Source: Bacteroidaceae bacterium
GTDB lineage: Bacteria > Bacteroidota > Bacteroidia > Bacteroidales > Bacteroidaceae
Direction of reading: 5' to 3'
DNA length: 64,000 nt
Assembly (NCBI GenBank): GCA_024688885.1
Contig: JAILDV010000010.1
Location: 1 to 64,000 of the forward strand
A model generated the notes under the pieces. The model saw only the letters and a list, made by a program, of their open reading frames with translations. It ran no database searches and was not told the origin of the DNA. Both the position numbers and the translations under genes were made by a program. Shown here piece by piece: positions 17,847 to 26,134 of the stretch (the stretch's first letter is position 1; each line of letters starts with the position of its first letter).

Positions 17847-17877
17847 AATCTTTGAAATTCTTTCAACACTCAACAAA

Positions 17878-18495
17878 TCACTTTCCCGTGAATGGCACCC
17901 GATTCACCAACGAACGTCCCAACGTCACTTCATCCGTATATTGCAGTTCGTCATTGATGCTCATGCCTCGTGCCAACACCGTCAGCTTCACCTCCGGGTA
18001 TTTTGACAACTTGCGAAAGATATAGAAATTCGTGGCATCACCCTCCATTGTCGAGCTCAAGGCAAAAATCACCTCTTCCACGTCACCCTTGTCCACACGC
18101 TCCACCAAACTGTCAATCTCCAGTTGGCTCGGACCCACACCATCCATCGGCGAGATGACACCACCCAGCACATGGTACAATCCATGATATTGCTGCGTCT
18201 GCTCAATAGCCATCACATCCTGCACATTCTCAACCACACAGATAATGGAACTGTCCCTATTCGGATTTGCGCAAATTTGGCAAACGTCCTCATCGCTGAT
18301 ATTATGGCACACCTCGCAGTAATGCACCTCATGGCAAAGCGTCGAGACAGCATCCGTAAAAGCATCAACCTTGCCGACATCCAAGCGCAACATATGCAAC
18401 ACCAGTCGCATGGCTGTCTTACGCCCGACACCCGGCAGTTTCGAAAACTCATCCACAGCACGTTCCAACAATGCTGACGAATACTGCTCGTTCAT
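17878..18495 (-). CDS. recR: Recombination mediator RecR
   Basis: A 205-residue protein of normal length. It has the helix-hairpin-helix region [17 protein letters not shown], a four-cysteine zinc finger ([16 protein letters not shown]) and a Toprim domain with [15 protein letters not shown] and [16 protein letters not shown]. RecR acts with RecF/RecO to load RecA onto gapped DNA. A TACCTTTG -7 box lies upstream at plus 18521-18528 on the minus strand. Confidence 0.96.
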   Translation of the reverse strand: MNEQYSSALLERAVDEFSKLPGVGRKTAMRLVLHMLRLDVGKVDAFTDAVSTLCHEVHYCEVCHNISDEDVCQICANPNRDSSIICVVENVQDVMAIEQTQQYHGLYHVLGGVISPMDGVGPSQLEIDSLVERVDKGDVEEVIFALSSTMEGDATNFYIFRKLSKYPEVKLTVLARGMSINDELQYTDEVTLGRSLVNRVPFTGK

Positions 18496-18537
18496 TTCTC
18501 TTCTTTCCTTATTTCTGGTGCAAAGGTACGGAAAAAA

Positions 18538-18635
18538 AGTGAAAAGTGAAGAGTGAAAAGTGAAAAATCTATATTACCCGCCATTCGGAGAGTTGGATAC
18601 TTAGATTTTTCACTTTTCACTCTTCACTTTTCACT
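18538..18635. repeat. Long inverted-repeat hairpin, family with ATTACCCGCCATYCGGA core
   Basis: A perfect 34-bp inverted repeat (arms 18538-18571 and 18602-18635, built from GTGAAAAGTGAA units) encloses a 30-nt loop starting TATTACCCGCCATTCGGAG. A second, imperfect copy with the same core is at 58574-58668. It lies between recR and the small gene at 18645. Confidence 0.85.
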
Positions 18636-18644
18636 CACTTTGTG

Positions 18645-18896
18645 TTATTTCCTTTTCTTTGAAAAGATTCCAAACACACTGCGGAGCGCCGTTGCCGTTT
18701 TAAAGGCAGAAATGACATAGCCCACATAGTTCATGTACTTGCTGGAAGAGTCGAGGAAGAGGTGTTCCGGATGATATACGAAATAATCGGCAACATCATT
18801 CTTTAGCTGAGACACGCCATAGTCTATCTGTTGTCTTGCATGCTCCTTCTCGTCACGGAGATCTCTGAGAGATGCATATTTATATTTCCTACTCAT
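18645..18896 (-). CDS. Small conserved-context protein of the YtxH/holin cluster
   Basis: An 83-residue protein: a charged helical N-terminus (SLRDLRDEKEHARQQIDYGV), a central part, and a C-terminal hydrophobic-to-basic stretch (YVISAFKTATALRSVFGIFSKKRK). It overlaps the upstream holin-like gene by 4 bp. In Bacteroidetes, YtxH, a holin-X-like membrane protein and a third small protein often occur as a set. Function unknown; probably peripheral to the inner membrane. Confidence 0.7.
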   Translation of the reverse strand: MSRKYKYASLRDLRDEKEHARQQIDYGVSQLKNDVADYFVYHPEHLFLDSSSKYMNYVGYVISAFKTATALRSVFGIFSKKRK

Positions 18897-19342
18897 TCGT
18901 CACCTCCTTTCTCATCATAATCGTCCAACTCACGCACAAGGCTCTCCGCCAGTTTACGGATTTGTTCATCCTTACGGCTCCTGCTGTGCGTCATCTGCTC
19001 CGTGATGGTAGGCACATTCAGCAACTGCTCGCTGAACATCCTCACAAACGGATTCTCAATCAATGGCTTCCTCAGCAAGAATACCAGCAGAATCAAGAGC
19101 ACCAACACACCTCCCACGATGTAGTAGCTCAGCATCTCATTGCCTGTCAGCAGAGTCAAAGCCTTCACCGTTCCTGTGCTCAGAAAGAAGATGGCACTTG
19201 TTGCCAACGCCATCGTCACAGCAGCCAGCACCACATAGGTGGTCACCACCGTCAAGCGCTCTGTCGCCTCAAGGCGAAGATAACGCTCCACACGGTAAGC
19301 CAACCTGCGGAAATCCTCTGTCACTCTATTGGTTGCACTCAT
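18893..19342 (-). CDS. Phage-holin-3-6/Holin-X-like membrane protein
   Basis: A 149-residue protein with two transmembrane helices (about 36-60 TYVVLAAVTMALATSAIFFL and 70-90 YIVGGVLVLLILLVFLL) and soluble ends. The N-terminal helix (RVERYLRLEATERLTVV) is typical of this family, which despite its name is chromosomal and linked to envelope stress rather than lysis. It lies between the YtxH gene and the 83-residue gene, overlapping the latter. Confidence 0.78.
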   Translation of the reverse strand: MSATNRVTEDFRRLAYRVERYLRLEATERLTVVTTYVVLAAVTMALATSAIFFLSTGTVKALTLLTGNEMLSYYIVGGVLVLLILLVFLLRKPLIENPFVRMFSEQLLNVPTITEQMTHSRSRKDEQIRKLAESLVRELDDYDEKGGDE

Positions 19343-19351
19343 GCTGACATC

Positions 19352-19594
19352 TTATTCTGCGTCGAAATCCTCAGCAGGCACACACTCGCGCTTTCTGCCG
19401 ATGTTCTTGATTTCATCCACAAGATTCTCGAAAGCCTCCTTGTCCAGTTTGATACCGCGCTTCTCAAGAGCTTCCTTAATTTTCGCACGCTGATCCTCAC
19501 CCTTTTCAGGAGCAAAAAGAAGACCTAATGCTGCGCCGGCAATGGCACCACCAACAAAAGCAGCAGCCAATGCAAAACCATCACCTCTTGTCAT
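19352..19594 (-). CDS. YtxH domain protein
   Basis: An 80-residue protein from ATG at 19594. It has the typical YtxH glycine-rich transmembrane segment (FALAAAFVGGAIAGAALGLLF, then APEKG) followed by a charged helical domain. Such proteins are small general-stress membrane proteins. First gene of the three-gene leftward cluster; a TATATTTG -7 box lies upstream at plus 19649-19656. Confidence 0.85.
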   Translation of the reverse strand: MTRGDGFALAAAFVGGAIAGAALGLLFAPEKGEDQRAKIKEALEKRGIKLDKEAFENLVDEIKNIGRKRECVPAEDFDAE

Positions 19595-19718
19595 AACCAA
19601 ATACGTTTTTAGGTTGATAAATAATGTTAATTACTTCAATTTCGGGGGCAAATATAAGACATAATCCCCAAAAAGCAACACAATTTTAGATGTTTAACTT
19701 TTTTTTGCACATATCTCT

Positions 19719-19749
19719 TTTGCAATGTGACAAATATGCCCTATCTTTG
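19719..19749 (+). promoter_or_regulatory. Promoter of the SPOR lipoprotein gene
   Basis: TTTG at 19719-19722, a 19-bp spacer and TATCTTTG at 19742-19749 match the Bacteroidetes consensus. The gene starts at 19800. Confidence 0.8.
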
Positions 19750-19799
19750 TGGGAAATCCAAGACATCATTCAATCATCTAATTATAAAACGAGAAAATT

Positions 19800-20285
19800 A
19801 TGAGAAAAAGTATTTTGATGGGATTAGCACTTGTTGCAGCCCTTGCCTTCGTTTCATGTAAATCATCTGAAAGCAGCTACAAGAAGGCATACGAAAAAGC
19901 CAAGGCACAAGAGATGGCACAAGCCAACACCACTGATCAAGTTGAAACAGCCCCTGTGACTGTGGCACCAGTGGTTACCACACCTGTCAGCACAACAGCA
20001 GCCAACACCGAGAACGACCGTCAGGAGCGTCTCACCGTCATGAATGGTGGCACCCTCAAGGCATTCAACGTTGTTTGCGGTTCTTTCAGCAGTGTTGACA
20101 ATGCCAACAACCTCCGTAACACCCTTGTTGCAAAAGGTTACTCTGCTCAGGTGGCTCAGAACCCAGAGACAGGCATGTACCGCGTCATTGCAGCTTCTTT
20201 CGATGACCGTGCATCAGCTGTCACTTCCCGCGATCAACTTCGTGGTACCTACCCCGACGCTTGGCTTCTCTATCGCACATATTAA
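19800..20285 (+). CDS. SPOR domain lipoprotein
   Basis: A 161-residue protein with a lipoprotein signal peptide ending in the lipobox LAFVSC (Cys20). A Thr/Val/Ala-rich linker follows (about 45-75), then a C-terminal SPOR domain (about 85-161: FNVVCGSFSSVDNANNLRNT, ARVIAASFDDRASAV-like segments). SPOR domains bind denuded glycan strands of peptidoglycan, often at the division site. It has its own promoter and terminator, so it is a single-gene unit. Confidence 0.9.
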   Translation: MRKSILMGLALVAALAFVSCKSSESSYKKAYEKAKAQEMAQANTTDQVETAPVTVAPVVTTPVSTTAANTENDRQERLTVMNGGTLKAFNVVCGSFSSVDNANNLRNTLVAKGYSAQVAQNPETGMYRVIAASFDDRASAVTSRDQLRGTYPDAWLLYRTY

Positions 20286-20311
20286 GGATACTTTTCCTTG
20301 TCAATCATAAG

Positions 20312-20348
20312 AAGGGGTTGTGGCCATATTGGAGCAGCCCCTTTTTTC
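20312..20348 (+). terminator. Terminator of the SPOR lipoprotein gene
   Basis: AAGGGGTTG at 20312-20320 pairs with CAGCCCCTT at 20335-20343 (one G-U pair), followed by a run of T. Confidence 0.8.
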
Positions 20349-20380
20349 AATCCAACCATCATCTTTAGACTTTAAATATC

Positions 20381-21763
20381 ATGGAACAATTTCTTCAGAT
20401 TACAGAAGACATCAGCAGCATCGTATGGGGCTGGCCCATGATTATTCTCTTGTTGGGAACACACATCTTCCTGACATTCAGATTAAAATTTCCCCAACGT
20501 AAAATATGGACAGCCATTCGGTTGTCGGTGAAGAAAGACGAAGGTTCTACAGGTGACGTAAGCCAGTTTGGAGCATTGGCAACATCATTGGCAGCCACCA
20601 TCGGAACAGGCAACATCATTGGTGTCGCCACCGCAGTGAGCCTTGGTGGTCCCGGAGCCGTGTTGTGGTGCTGGTTGACTGGTGTGTTCGGCATCGCCAC
20701 AAAATACAGCGAGGGGCTGCTTGCCATCAAATACCGCGAGAAGACCAAAGATGGAAGAATGATGGGCGGTCCCATGTATGCCCTGCAAAACGGATTGGGT
20801 ATGAAATGGTTAGGAGTATTGTTCTGTCTGTTCGCAGCAATAGCATCCTTCGGCATCGGCAACACGGTGCAGGCAAATGCCATCAGCGAAAACATCTCAT
20901 TGGTGATGGAAGAATGGGTGTCACCCGACACGACGAAAATGTTTACAGGTTTCCTGCTTGCAGCACTTGTAGGCTTCGTGGTGATTGGCGGTGTCAAGAG
21001 CATCGCCCGATGGTGTACCGCACTGGTGCCCCTGATGGCAGTGTTATATGTATTGGGGTGTATCTATATATTATGTGTCAACCACCAATATCTGGGCGAA
21101 GCCCTATCGCTCATCTACAACGAAGCATTCTCGTTGAAAGCCGTGGGAGGTGGCACGGCAGGAACAGTGCTGATGGTAGCCGCACGCTACGGTATTGCCC
21201 GCGGACTCTTCTCCAACGAGTCGGGTATGGGTTCCGCACCCATCGTGGCAGCAGCAGCACAGACCAAGAACCCCGTGCGCCAGGCGTTAGTGTCATCCAC
21301 CGGTACATTCTGGGACACTGTCATCATTTGTGCCATCACAGGCTTGGTCATCGTGTCAAGCATCATCGCCTACCCTGAAATCAGCCAAGAAGACGGAGGC
21401 ATGCTGACGAAGAAAGCATTCGGCATGATTCCATATGTTGGCACCCCCATCCTCACTTTCGGCATCATCACATTCGCCTTCTCCACCATCTTGGGTTGGA
21501 GCTATTATGGCGAAAGAGCAATGGAATATCTGGCAGGCAAACGCAGCATCGTCTTCTACCGCGTAGTGTTTATCCTGCTGGTGTTTGCAGGCTCCACCAT
21601 GAGTCTGGCATTGGTGTGGAATTTGGCAGACATCATGAATGCTTTCATGACTGTGCCCAACCTCATCTCATTACTGCTCCTTTCAGGCGTCATTGCGAAG
21701 GACACTCAGCACTATCTGTGGGATAAACATTTGGACGAAGAAGATTTGAAAGGGAAGAGTTGA
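20381..21763 (+). CDS. Sodium:alanine (AGCS family) symporter
   Basis: A 460-residue polytopic membrane protein. It shows the AGCS signature region ATSLAATIGTGNIIGVATAV and GGPGAVLWCWLTGVFGIATKY early, then the family's GPMYALQNGLG and ARYGIARGLFSNESGMGSAP motifs. It imports alanine or glycine with sodium ions. Separate from the next gene by a low-complexity repeat tract. Confidence 0.93.
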   Translation: MEQFLQITEDISSIVWGWPMIILLLGTHIFLTFRLKFPQRKIWTAIRLSVKKDEGSTGDVSQFGALATSLAATIGTGNIIGVATAVSLGGPGAVLWCWLTGVFGIATKYSEGLLAIKYREKTKDGRMMGGPMYALQNGLGMKWLGVLFCLFAAIASFGIGNTVQANAISENISLVMEEWVSPDTTKMFTGFLLAALVGFVVIGGVKSIARWCTALVPLMAVLYVLGCIYILCVNHQYLGEALSLIYNEAFSLKAVGGGTAGTVLMVAARYGIARGLFSNESGMGSAPIVAAAAQTKNPVRQALVSSTGTFWDTVIICAITGLVIVSSIIAYPEISQEDGGMLTKKAFGMIPYVGTPILTFGIITFAFSTILGWSYYGERAMEYLAGKRSIVFYRVVFILLVFAGSTMSLALVWNLADIMNAFMTVPNLISLLLLSGVIAKDTQHYLWDKHLDEEDLKGKS

Positions 21764-21840
21764 GGGTTAAGAGTTTAGAGTTTAGGGGTTAGAGTTTAGA
21801 GAATAGAGGTTAGAGAATAGAGGTTAGAGGTTAGAGCTTT
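21764..21840. repeat. Low-complexity junction repeat (GAGTTTAGAGTT type)
   Basis: Tandem imperfect units such as GAGTTTAGAGTTTAGGGG and GAATAGAGGTTAGAG occupy the gap between symporter and antiporter genes. It is the reverse complement type of the tract at 16160-16222. Confidence 0.65.
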
Positions 21841-21854
21841 AGTGTTTAAGAACT

Positions 21855-23786
21855 ATGATACAGGACCTTTGCATCATCATGTTGACGGCAGGCATCACAA
21901 GCCTGGTGTTCAAATTACTTAAACAGCCCGTCGTGCTGGGTTACATCGTGGCAGGTATGCTGGTGGGACCGCACGTGATGGGCGAATCATGGATTACCAA
22001 CGAGGAGAATCCGGAAACTTGGGGAGAGATTGGCGTGCTTTTCCTTCTGTTCAGTCTCGGATTGGAATTCTCCTTCAAGAAACTGCTCAAAGTGGGCAGT
22101 ACCGCCATCATTGGTGCAGGTGTCATTGTGGTGGGCATGATGGTGACCGGCATGGCAACAGCATTCTTCCTCGGATGGGACAACATGAATGCCATCTTCC
22201 TTGGCGGTATGCTCTGCATGTCATCCACCACCATTGTCTTCAAGGCCATCGAAGAGGCGGGTCTTCGCAGCCACCGCTTCGCAGGCGTATGCTTCGGCAT
22301 CCTCATCGTTGAAGACCTCTTCGCTGTGGTGCTCATGGTGTTGCTCACATCCATTGCCGTGAAGAACGAGTTTGAAGGCAAGGAACTCCTTTGGCAAGTG
22401 GGCAAGCTACTCATGTACATCGCCCTCTGGTTTATTTTGGGCATCCTGCTCATCCCCACCTTCCTGAAGAAATTCAAGAAGCACCTCAACGACGAAACGC
22501 TGACCATCTTCTCCATCGGACTTTGTCTTGGCATGGTGCTGCTGGCTGTGCAGGCAGGATTCAGCAGCGCGCTGGGAGCCTTCGTCATGGGTTCTGTATT
22601 GGCAGAGACAGTGGATGCAGAACGCATCGAGCACTTGGTGCAACCCATCAAGAACATCTTTGGTTCCATCTTCTTCGTGTCAGTCGGCATGATGATTGAC
22701 CCCGCCTTGCTCCTTCAGTACTGGTTGCCCATCAGCATCATCACGTTGGTGGTCATCTTCGGACAAATCCTCTTCGGCAGCTTCGGCACGCTCCTTTCCG
22801 GACAACCTCTCAGAGTGGCGTTGCAGACAGGTTTCTCCTTGGTGCAGATAGGTGAATTTGCCTTCATCATCGCCACCCTCGGACAGAGCCTGAAGGTGAC
22901 AGACACCAGCCTCTACCCCATCGTCGTGGCAGTCAGTGTCATCACCACATTCCTCACGCCCTACATCATGAAACTCGCCTACCCCACACTCTCCTTCCTC
23001 GAGAAGCACATGAGCCAAGACACCAAGAAGATGCTCGACAGCTATGTGGAGAAGCGTCAAGCAAGCAGCAGCATAAAGAACAAGAGACCTTCATGGTTGT
23101 CCCAAATAGAAAGGCTAGTCAAGTTCGTGTTCCTCAAAATCGCTATGGCACCAGGCATCAACAAACTGCTACGTGTTTTCAACGAAAACCTCTATGCACG
23201 CGAACGTCTGGCAGAGTCGCAACGAGGACTGGAACGTGAGGTGGAAGACTCGCTCATCAGTCTTGAAATGAACATAGCTGAAGTGGAAGTGCCTGACAAC
23301 TCCGCATTTGCTGGCAAGGCACTCAAAGACCTCAACATCCGCAACATCACCGGAGCCAACATCGTGCGCATCATCCGTGGCGGCATCAACATCAACATCC
23401 CCGGTGGTAGCCATCGCATCTATCCTGGCGACCGTATCATCCTGGCAGGTTCCGACACAGACGTGGCAGCCTTCCAGAAGATGCTGGAGACAAGTATCGC
23501 TCCTACTGAAGAAGTGGACGCCATCAGAACCAACATCGTGCTCGACAACTTCACCATCACAGCCGAGTCCCCCCTCTGTGGAAAGAGCATCATCAAGTCA
23601 GGCATCCGCGAAAAGGGCAACTGCATCGTCATGGGACTTGTCCGTCCTGCCGAAGACTTCTACACCAATCCCGACCCCACCCTCGTCATTCAAGCAGACG
23701 ACATCATCATTGTGGCGGGAGAGGAAAAGAAGATGCACGACTTCTTCGACCAAGCAGCTGCATCAAACCCTAAGATGTGGTCGTAA
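21855..23786 (+). CDS. CPA2 cation:proton antiporter with RCK-C domains
   Basis: A 643-residue protein. Residues about 1-385 are the 12-13 helix exchanger domain (LGYIVAGMLVGPHVMGE, LLFSLGLEFSFKKL, GVCFGILIVEDLFAVVLM, FSLVQIGEFAFIIATLG). The cytoplasmic part has two TrkA-C/RCK-C modules (about 480-550 and 565-640), with GANIVRIIRGG and YPGDRIILAGSD, then NCIVMGLVRP and DDIIIVAGEEKK. No TrkA-N nucleotide-binding domain is present, unlike KefB/KefC. It probably exchanges K+ or Na+ for H+ with ligand control by the RCK-C domains. Confidence 0.9.
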   Translation: MIQDLCIIMLTAGITSLVFKLLKQPVVLGYIVAGMLVGPHVMGESWITNEENPETWGEIGVLFLLFSLGLEFSFKKLLKVGSTAIIGAGVIVVGMMVTGMATAFFLGWDNMNAIFLGGMLCMSSTTIVFKAIEEAGLRSHRFAGVCFGILIVEDLFAVVLMVLLTSIAVKNEFEGKELLWQVGKLLMYIALWFILGILLIPTFLKKFKKHLNDETLTIFSIGLCLGMVLLAVQAGFSSALGAFVMGSVLAETVDAERIEHLVQPIKNIFGSIFFVSVGMMIDPALLLQYWLPISIITLVVIFGQILFGSFGTLLSGQPLRVALQTGFSLVQIGEFAFIIATLGQSLKVTDTSLYPIVVAVSVITTFLTPYIMKLAYPTLSFLEKHMSQDTKKMLDSYVEKRQASSSIKNKRPSWLSQIERLVKFVFLKIAMAPGINKLLRVFNENLYARERLAESQRGLEREVEDSLISLEMNIAEVEVPDNSAFAGKALKDLNIRNITGANIVRIIRGGININIPGGSHRIYPGDRIILAGSDTDVAAFQKMLETSIAPTEEVDAIRTNIVLDNFTITAESPLCGKSIIKSGIREKGNCIVMGLVRPAEDFYTNPDPTLVIQADDIIIVAGEEKKMHDFFDQAAASNPKMWS

Positions 23787-23797
23787 CCCACAAAAAA

Positions 23798-23959
23798 ATG
23801 GTCAGGTTCAATACCCGACCATTAGAACGTAGTGGAGATGGAGGGGCCAAGAAATAAAAAATGATCGGGTTCAATACCCGACCATTGGAACAAAGTGGAG
23901 ATGGAGGGGCCAATAAAATAAAAAATGGTCAGGTTCAAGACCCGACCATTGGAACAAAG
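23798..23959 (-). repeat. Three tandem copies of tmRNA 3'-end plus terminator hairpin
   Basis: Three units of 63-64 bp follow the tmRNA. Each has a 14-bp copy of the tmRNA 3' end (TGGAGATGGAGGGG on the plus strand, at 23833, 23896 and the genuine 23960) and a hairpin (23798-23822, 23861-23885, 23925-23949) whose minus-strand form is ATGGTCGGGT-loop-ACC-GACCAT followed by a T run. Each hairpin looks like an intrinsic terminator on the minus strand. Confidence 0.88.
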
Positions 23960-24356
23960 TGGAGATGGAGGGGATTGAACCCTCGTCCAAACAAGGAAGC
24001 CATACGCTTTCTACATGCTTATTCTTGCCTTCGGTTTTCGTGATGCAGCAAGACCAAGACCACCAACTGCACCCTTATCCTCTAAAGTTTCACCAACAGA
24101 GCGAGGCATCTGCTGACTATTCCCGATTTTATAGCACCGCTGATCAGAACGCTTCAGGACAGGTAGCTTTCTGGGCGATGTCTCGTTCCCCTGTCTAACA
24201 AGGGAATTAGGCCATATCTACTATGCTTCGATTAGGCAGCGAGAGCGTAACGAGTTTCGCCAATTAATTCTTTGATGTCTGAGATTTGAGAGAGGGGCAT
24301 CGACTCTCTGCATGCTTACGTACCACCTCATCTTGCTGTCAAATCCAGTCATCCCC
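23960..24356 (-). ncRNA. ssrA: tmRNA
   Basis: A 397-nt RNA on the minus strand. The 5' end GGGGATGACTGGATTTGACA pairs with the 3' end CATCTCC to form the tRNA-like acceptor stem (seven pairs, one G-U), and GAGGGTTCAATCCCCTC is the T-arm. The tag reading frame at 24261-24232 reads GGC GAA ACT CGT TAC GCT CTC GCT GCC TAA, giving GETRYALAA. It rescues ribosomes stalled on broken mRNA and marks the peptide for proteolysis. The discriminator A is at 23960 and CCA is not encoded. It is preceded by tRNA-Cys and lacks its own clear promoter, so the two are probably one transcript. Confidence 0.96.
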
Positions 24357-24411
24357 GACTGTCACTTGCAGCGCTTGGCGTCACTTCGCCAAACCTCTGG
24401 TGATAAGTAGG

Positions 24412-24438
24412 GCTCAACCAGCCTCAGCCAATTGAGCC
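24412..24438 (-). other. Spacer hairpin between tRNA-Cys and tmRNA
   Basis: GGCTCAA and TTGAGCC arms (7 bp) enclose a 13-14-nt loop. It lies in the 95-nt spacer of the presumed tRNA-Cys/tmRNA transcript and may guide processing. A second small hairpin, TTGGCG/CGCCAA, sits closer to the tmRNA 5' end. Confidence 0.45.
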
Positions 24439-24451
24439 TCTTTTCTCGTTT

Positions 24452-24526
24452 TGGAGGTGCGTACCCGATTCGAACGGGTGTACACGGTTTTGCAGACCGT
24501 TGACTAAGCCACTCATCCAACGCACC
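24452..24526 (-). tRNA. tRNA-Cys (GCA)
   Basis: 75 nt including an encoded CCA. The acceptor stem GGTGCGT/ACGCACC pairs perfectly, the anticodon arm is CGGTCTGCAAAACCG with anticodon GCA, and the T-arm is ACCCGTTCGAATCGGGT. Confidence 0.96.
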
Positions 24527-24554
24527 ATGTGGGGCTTATTCCCAATTGCGGGTG

Positions 24555-24585
24555 CAAAGGTAGTACAAAATTTAGACATTACAAA
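24555..24585 (-). promoter_or_regulatory. Promoter of tRNA-Cys and tmRNA
   Basis: On the minus strand TTTG (plus 24582-24585), 19 bp, TACCTTTG (plus 24555-24562). It sits about 30 bp before the tRNA-Cys 5' end. No second consensus promoter is seen before the tmRNA. Confidence 0.82.
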
Positions 24586-24685
24586 ATAAAAGAAGACTTT
24601 TTTTTATTTTTATTGTTAAAATGCCGCCGACCTTATTTAACGGTAGTGCAAATTATAGACAACACAAAATAAAAGAAGTGATTTA

Positions 24686-24717
24686 TTTGCAGAGAAGTGT
24701 ATTTTTTTCTAAATTTG
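24686..24717 (+). promoter_or_regulatory. Promoter of tilS giving a nearly leaderless mRNA
   Basis: TTTG at 24686-24689, 20 bp, TAAATTTG at 24710-24717. The tilS ATG is at 24727, only about 9 bp after the -7 box, so the transcript would have almost no leader. Confidence 0.78.
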
Positions 24718-24726
24718 TCACGGATT

Positions 24727-26007
24727 ATGCAAGGAGCATTGGAAAAAGTGAGGAATTACATCCGTCAGCACCATCTTTTGGAAGAAGGGGCACGGGTGTT
24801 GGTCGGCTTAAGTGGCGGACCCGATTCCGTATGCCTTGCCCGCATCTTGGACAGTCTGGGCTACGGAGTGGTGGCAGTGCATTGCAATTTCCACCTGAGG
24901 GGCGACGAGAGCCTGCGCGACGAGCAATTCGTGGCATCACTCTGCCAGCAGATGGGATGGGAACTGCATCGGGTGGATTTCGATACGCAGACCTATGCCC
25001 GACAGCAGAAAATCAGCATCGAGATGGCAGCACGCAAATTACGGTATGAGCACTTCCGTTCACTCCTGCACGACACGCAAGCCTGTGCCATCGCCGTAGG
25101 ACATCATCAGGACGACAACATAGAGACCCTGCTGCTCAACGCCGTGAGAGGCACAGGCATTCGAGGGCTCTGCGGCATGCAGCCACGCAACAACGATGTG
25201 GTGCGCCCCCTACTGTGCCTGACACGCCAAGAGATTCTTACCCATCTGGCAGACATCCGGCAAGACTATGTGACCGACCACACCAATCTGGAAGACGCCT
25301 ATGCACGCAACAAAGTGCGGCTCGATGTGCAGCCTCTCTTGGAACACATCAATCCCGGAGCCATGAAAAACCTCGCCTCCACACAGGAGAATCTGGCAGA
25401 AGTGATGAAAGTCTATCAGCAAGCCATGCAGCAATCCCTTGCCGAATGTGTGGAGCAGAGGGCGAATGGAGAAATCTACATCCATATCGCCAAACTGCAA
25501 AGCCACCCCTCCCCCATCTCCATCCTTCACGAGACGCTCTCGCCCCTCGGCTTCAACAAGGCACAAATGGAAGACATGCTGCATACTCTCCACGAAAGCG
25601 GGAAGGTGTTCACCGCTGAAGGCAGAAGAGCGCTGGTGGACAGGCAACACATCATCGTCGAAGCAGCCCATTACCCCATGCCCGCCATCCACCAAGAGGT
25701 GGTGGACGTTCAAGACCTGCACATGCAGAAAGCCCCCAGCCATGCCTATCTCGATGCTGACAAGCTGCACGGCGAGCTCACCCTCCGCACCCCCCGCACA
25801 GGCGACACCTTCGCTCCCTTCGGCATGGGCGGCAAGCGCAAGCTCCTCAGCGATTTCCTCACCGACCAGAAACTCAGCCTCTTCGAGAAGGAGCACCAGC
25901 CCCTCCTCATGGATGGTGACAAAATTGTCTGGGTGGTGGGCAGACGCAGTTCCGAACTCTACCGCGTGGACGAGCACACAAAACGGGTGCTGCACATCAG
26001 CATATGA
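24727..26007 (+). CDS. tilS: tRNA(Ile)-lysidine synthase
   Basis: A 426-residue enzyme that modifies C34 of tRNA-Ile(CAU) to lysidine, so that it reads AUA codons. The N-terminal PP-loop ATPase domain has VLVGLSGGPDSVCLARIL (SGGPDS loop, about 22-27) and ACAIAVGHHQDDNIETLL. The C-terminal TilS domain contains TGDTFAPFGMGGKRKLLSDFL. The ATG at 24727 was chosen over an upstream one at 24697 because the promoter lies in between. The gene ends in a terminator. Confidence 0.94.
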   Translation: MQGALEKVRNYIRQHHLLEEGARVLVGLSGGPDSVCLARILDSLGYGVVAVHCNFHLRGDESLRDEQFVASLCQQMGWELHRVDFDTQTYARQQKISIEMAARKLRYEHFRSLLHDTQACAIAVGHHQDDNIETLLLNAVRGTGIRGLCGMQPRNNDVVRPLLCLTRQEILTHLADIRQDYVTDHTNLEDAYARNKVRLDVQPLLEHINPGAMKNLASTQENLAEVMKVYQQAMQQSLAECVEQRANGEIYIHIAKLQSHPSPISILHETLSPLGFNKAQMEDMLHTLHESGKVFTAEGRRALVDRQHIIVEAAHYPMPAIHQEVVDVQDLHMQKAPSHAYLDADKLHGELTLRTPRTGDTFAPFGMGGKRKLLSDFLTDQKLSLFEKEHQPLLMDGDKIVWVVGRRSSELYRVDEHTKRVLHISI

Positions 26008-26063
26008 GGGATGAGGGATAGAATCTTTCAACTTGCAAGAAGTCGAAAAAATAAATCAAATTG

Positions 26064-26095
26064 AAGAGGGTGTGCCTATTCTGACACACCCTCTT
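26064..26095. terminator. Terminator between tilS and the secreted repeat protein
   Basis: AAGAGGGTGTG at 26064-26074 pairs with CACACCCTCTT at 26085-26095, followed by TCTTG on the plus strand; the genes on both sides are convergent. Confidence 0.78.
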
Positions 26096-26134
26096 TCTTG
26101 TTGTTGAACGTGGGCGACGAGCCCTTTCCATATC

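Noticed and set aside
18893-19342. Phage lysis holin
   Set aside because: The gene is in the chromosomal YtxH/holin-X cluster with no lysis genes nearby; the name reflects family only.
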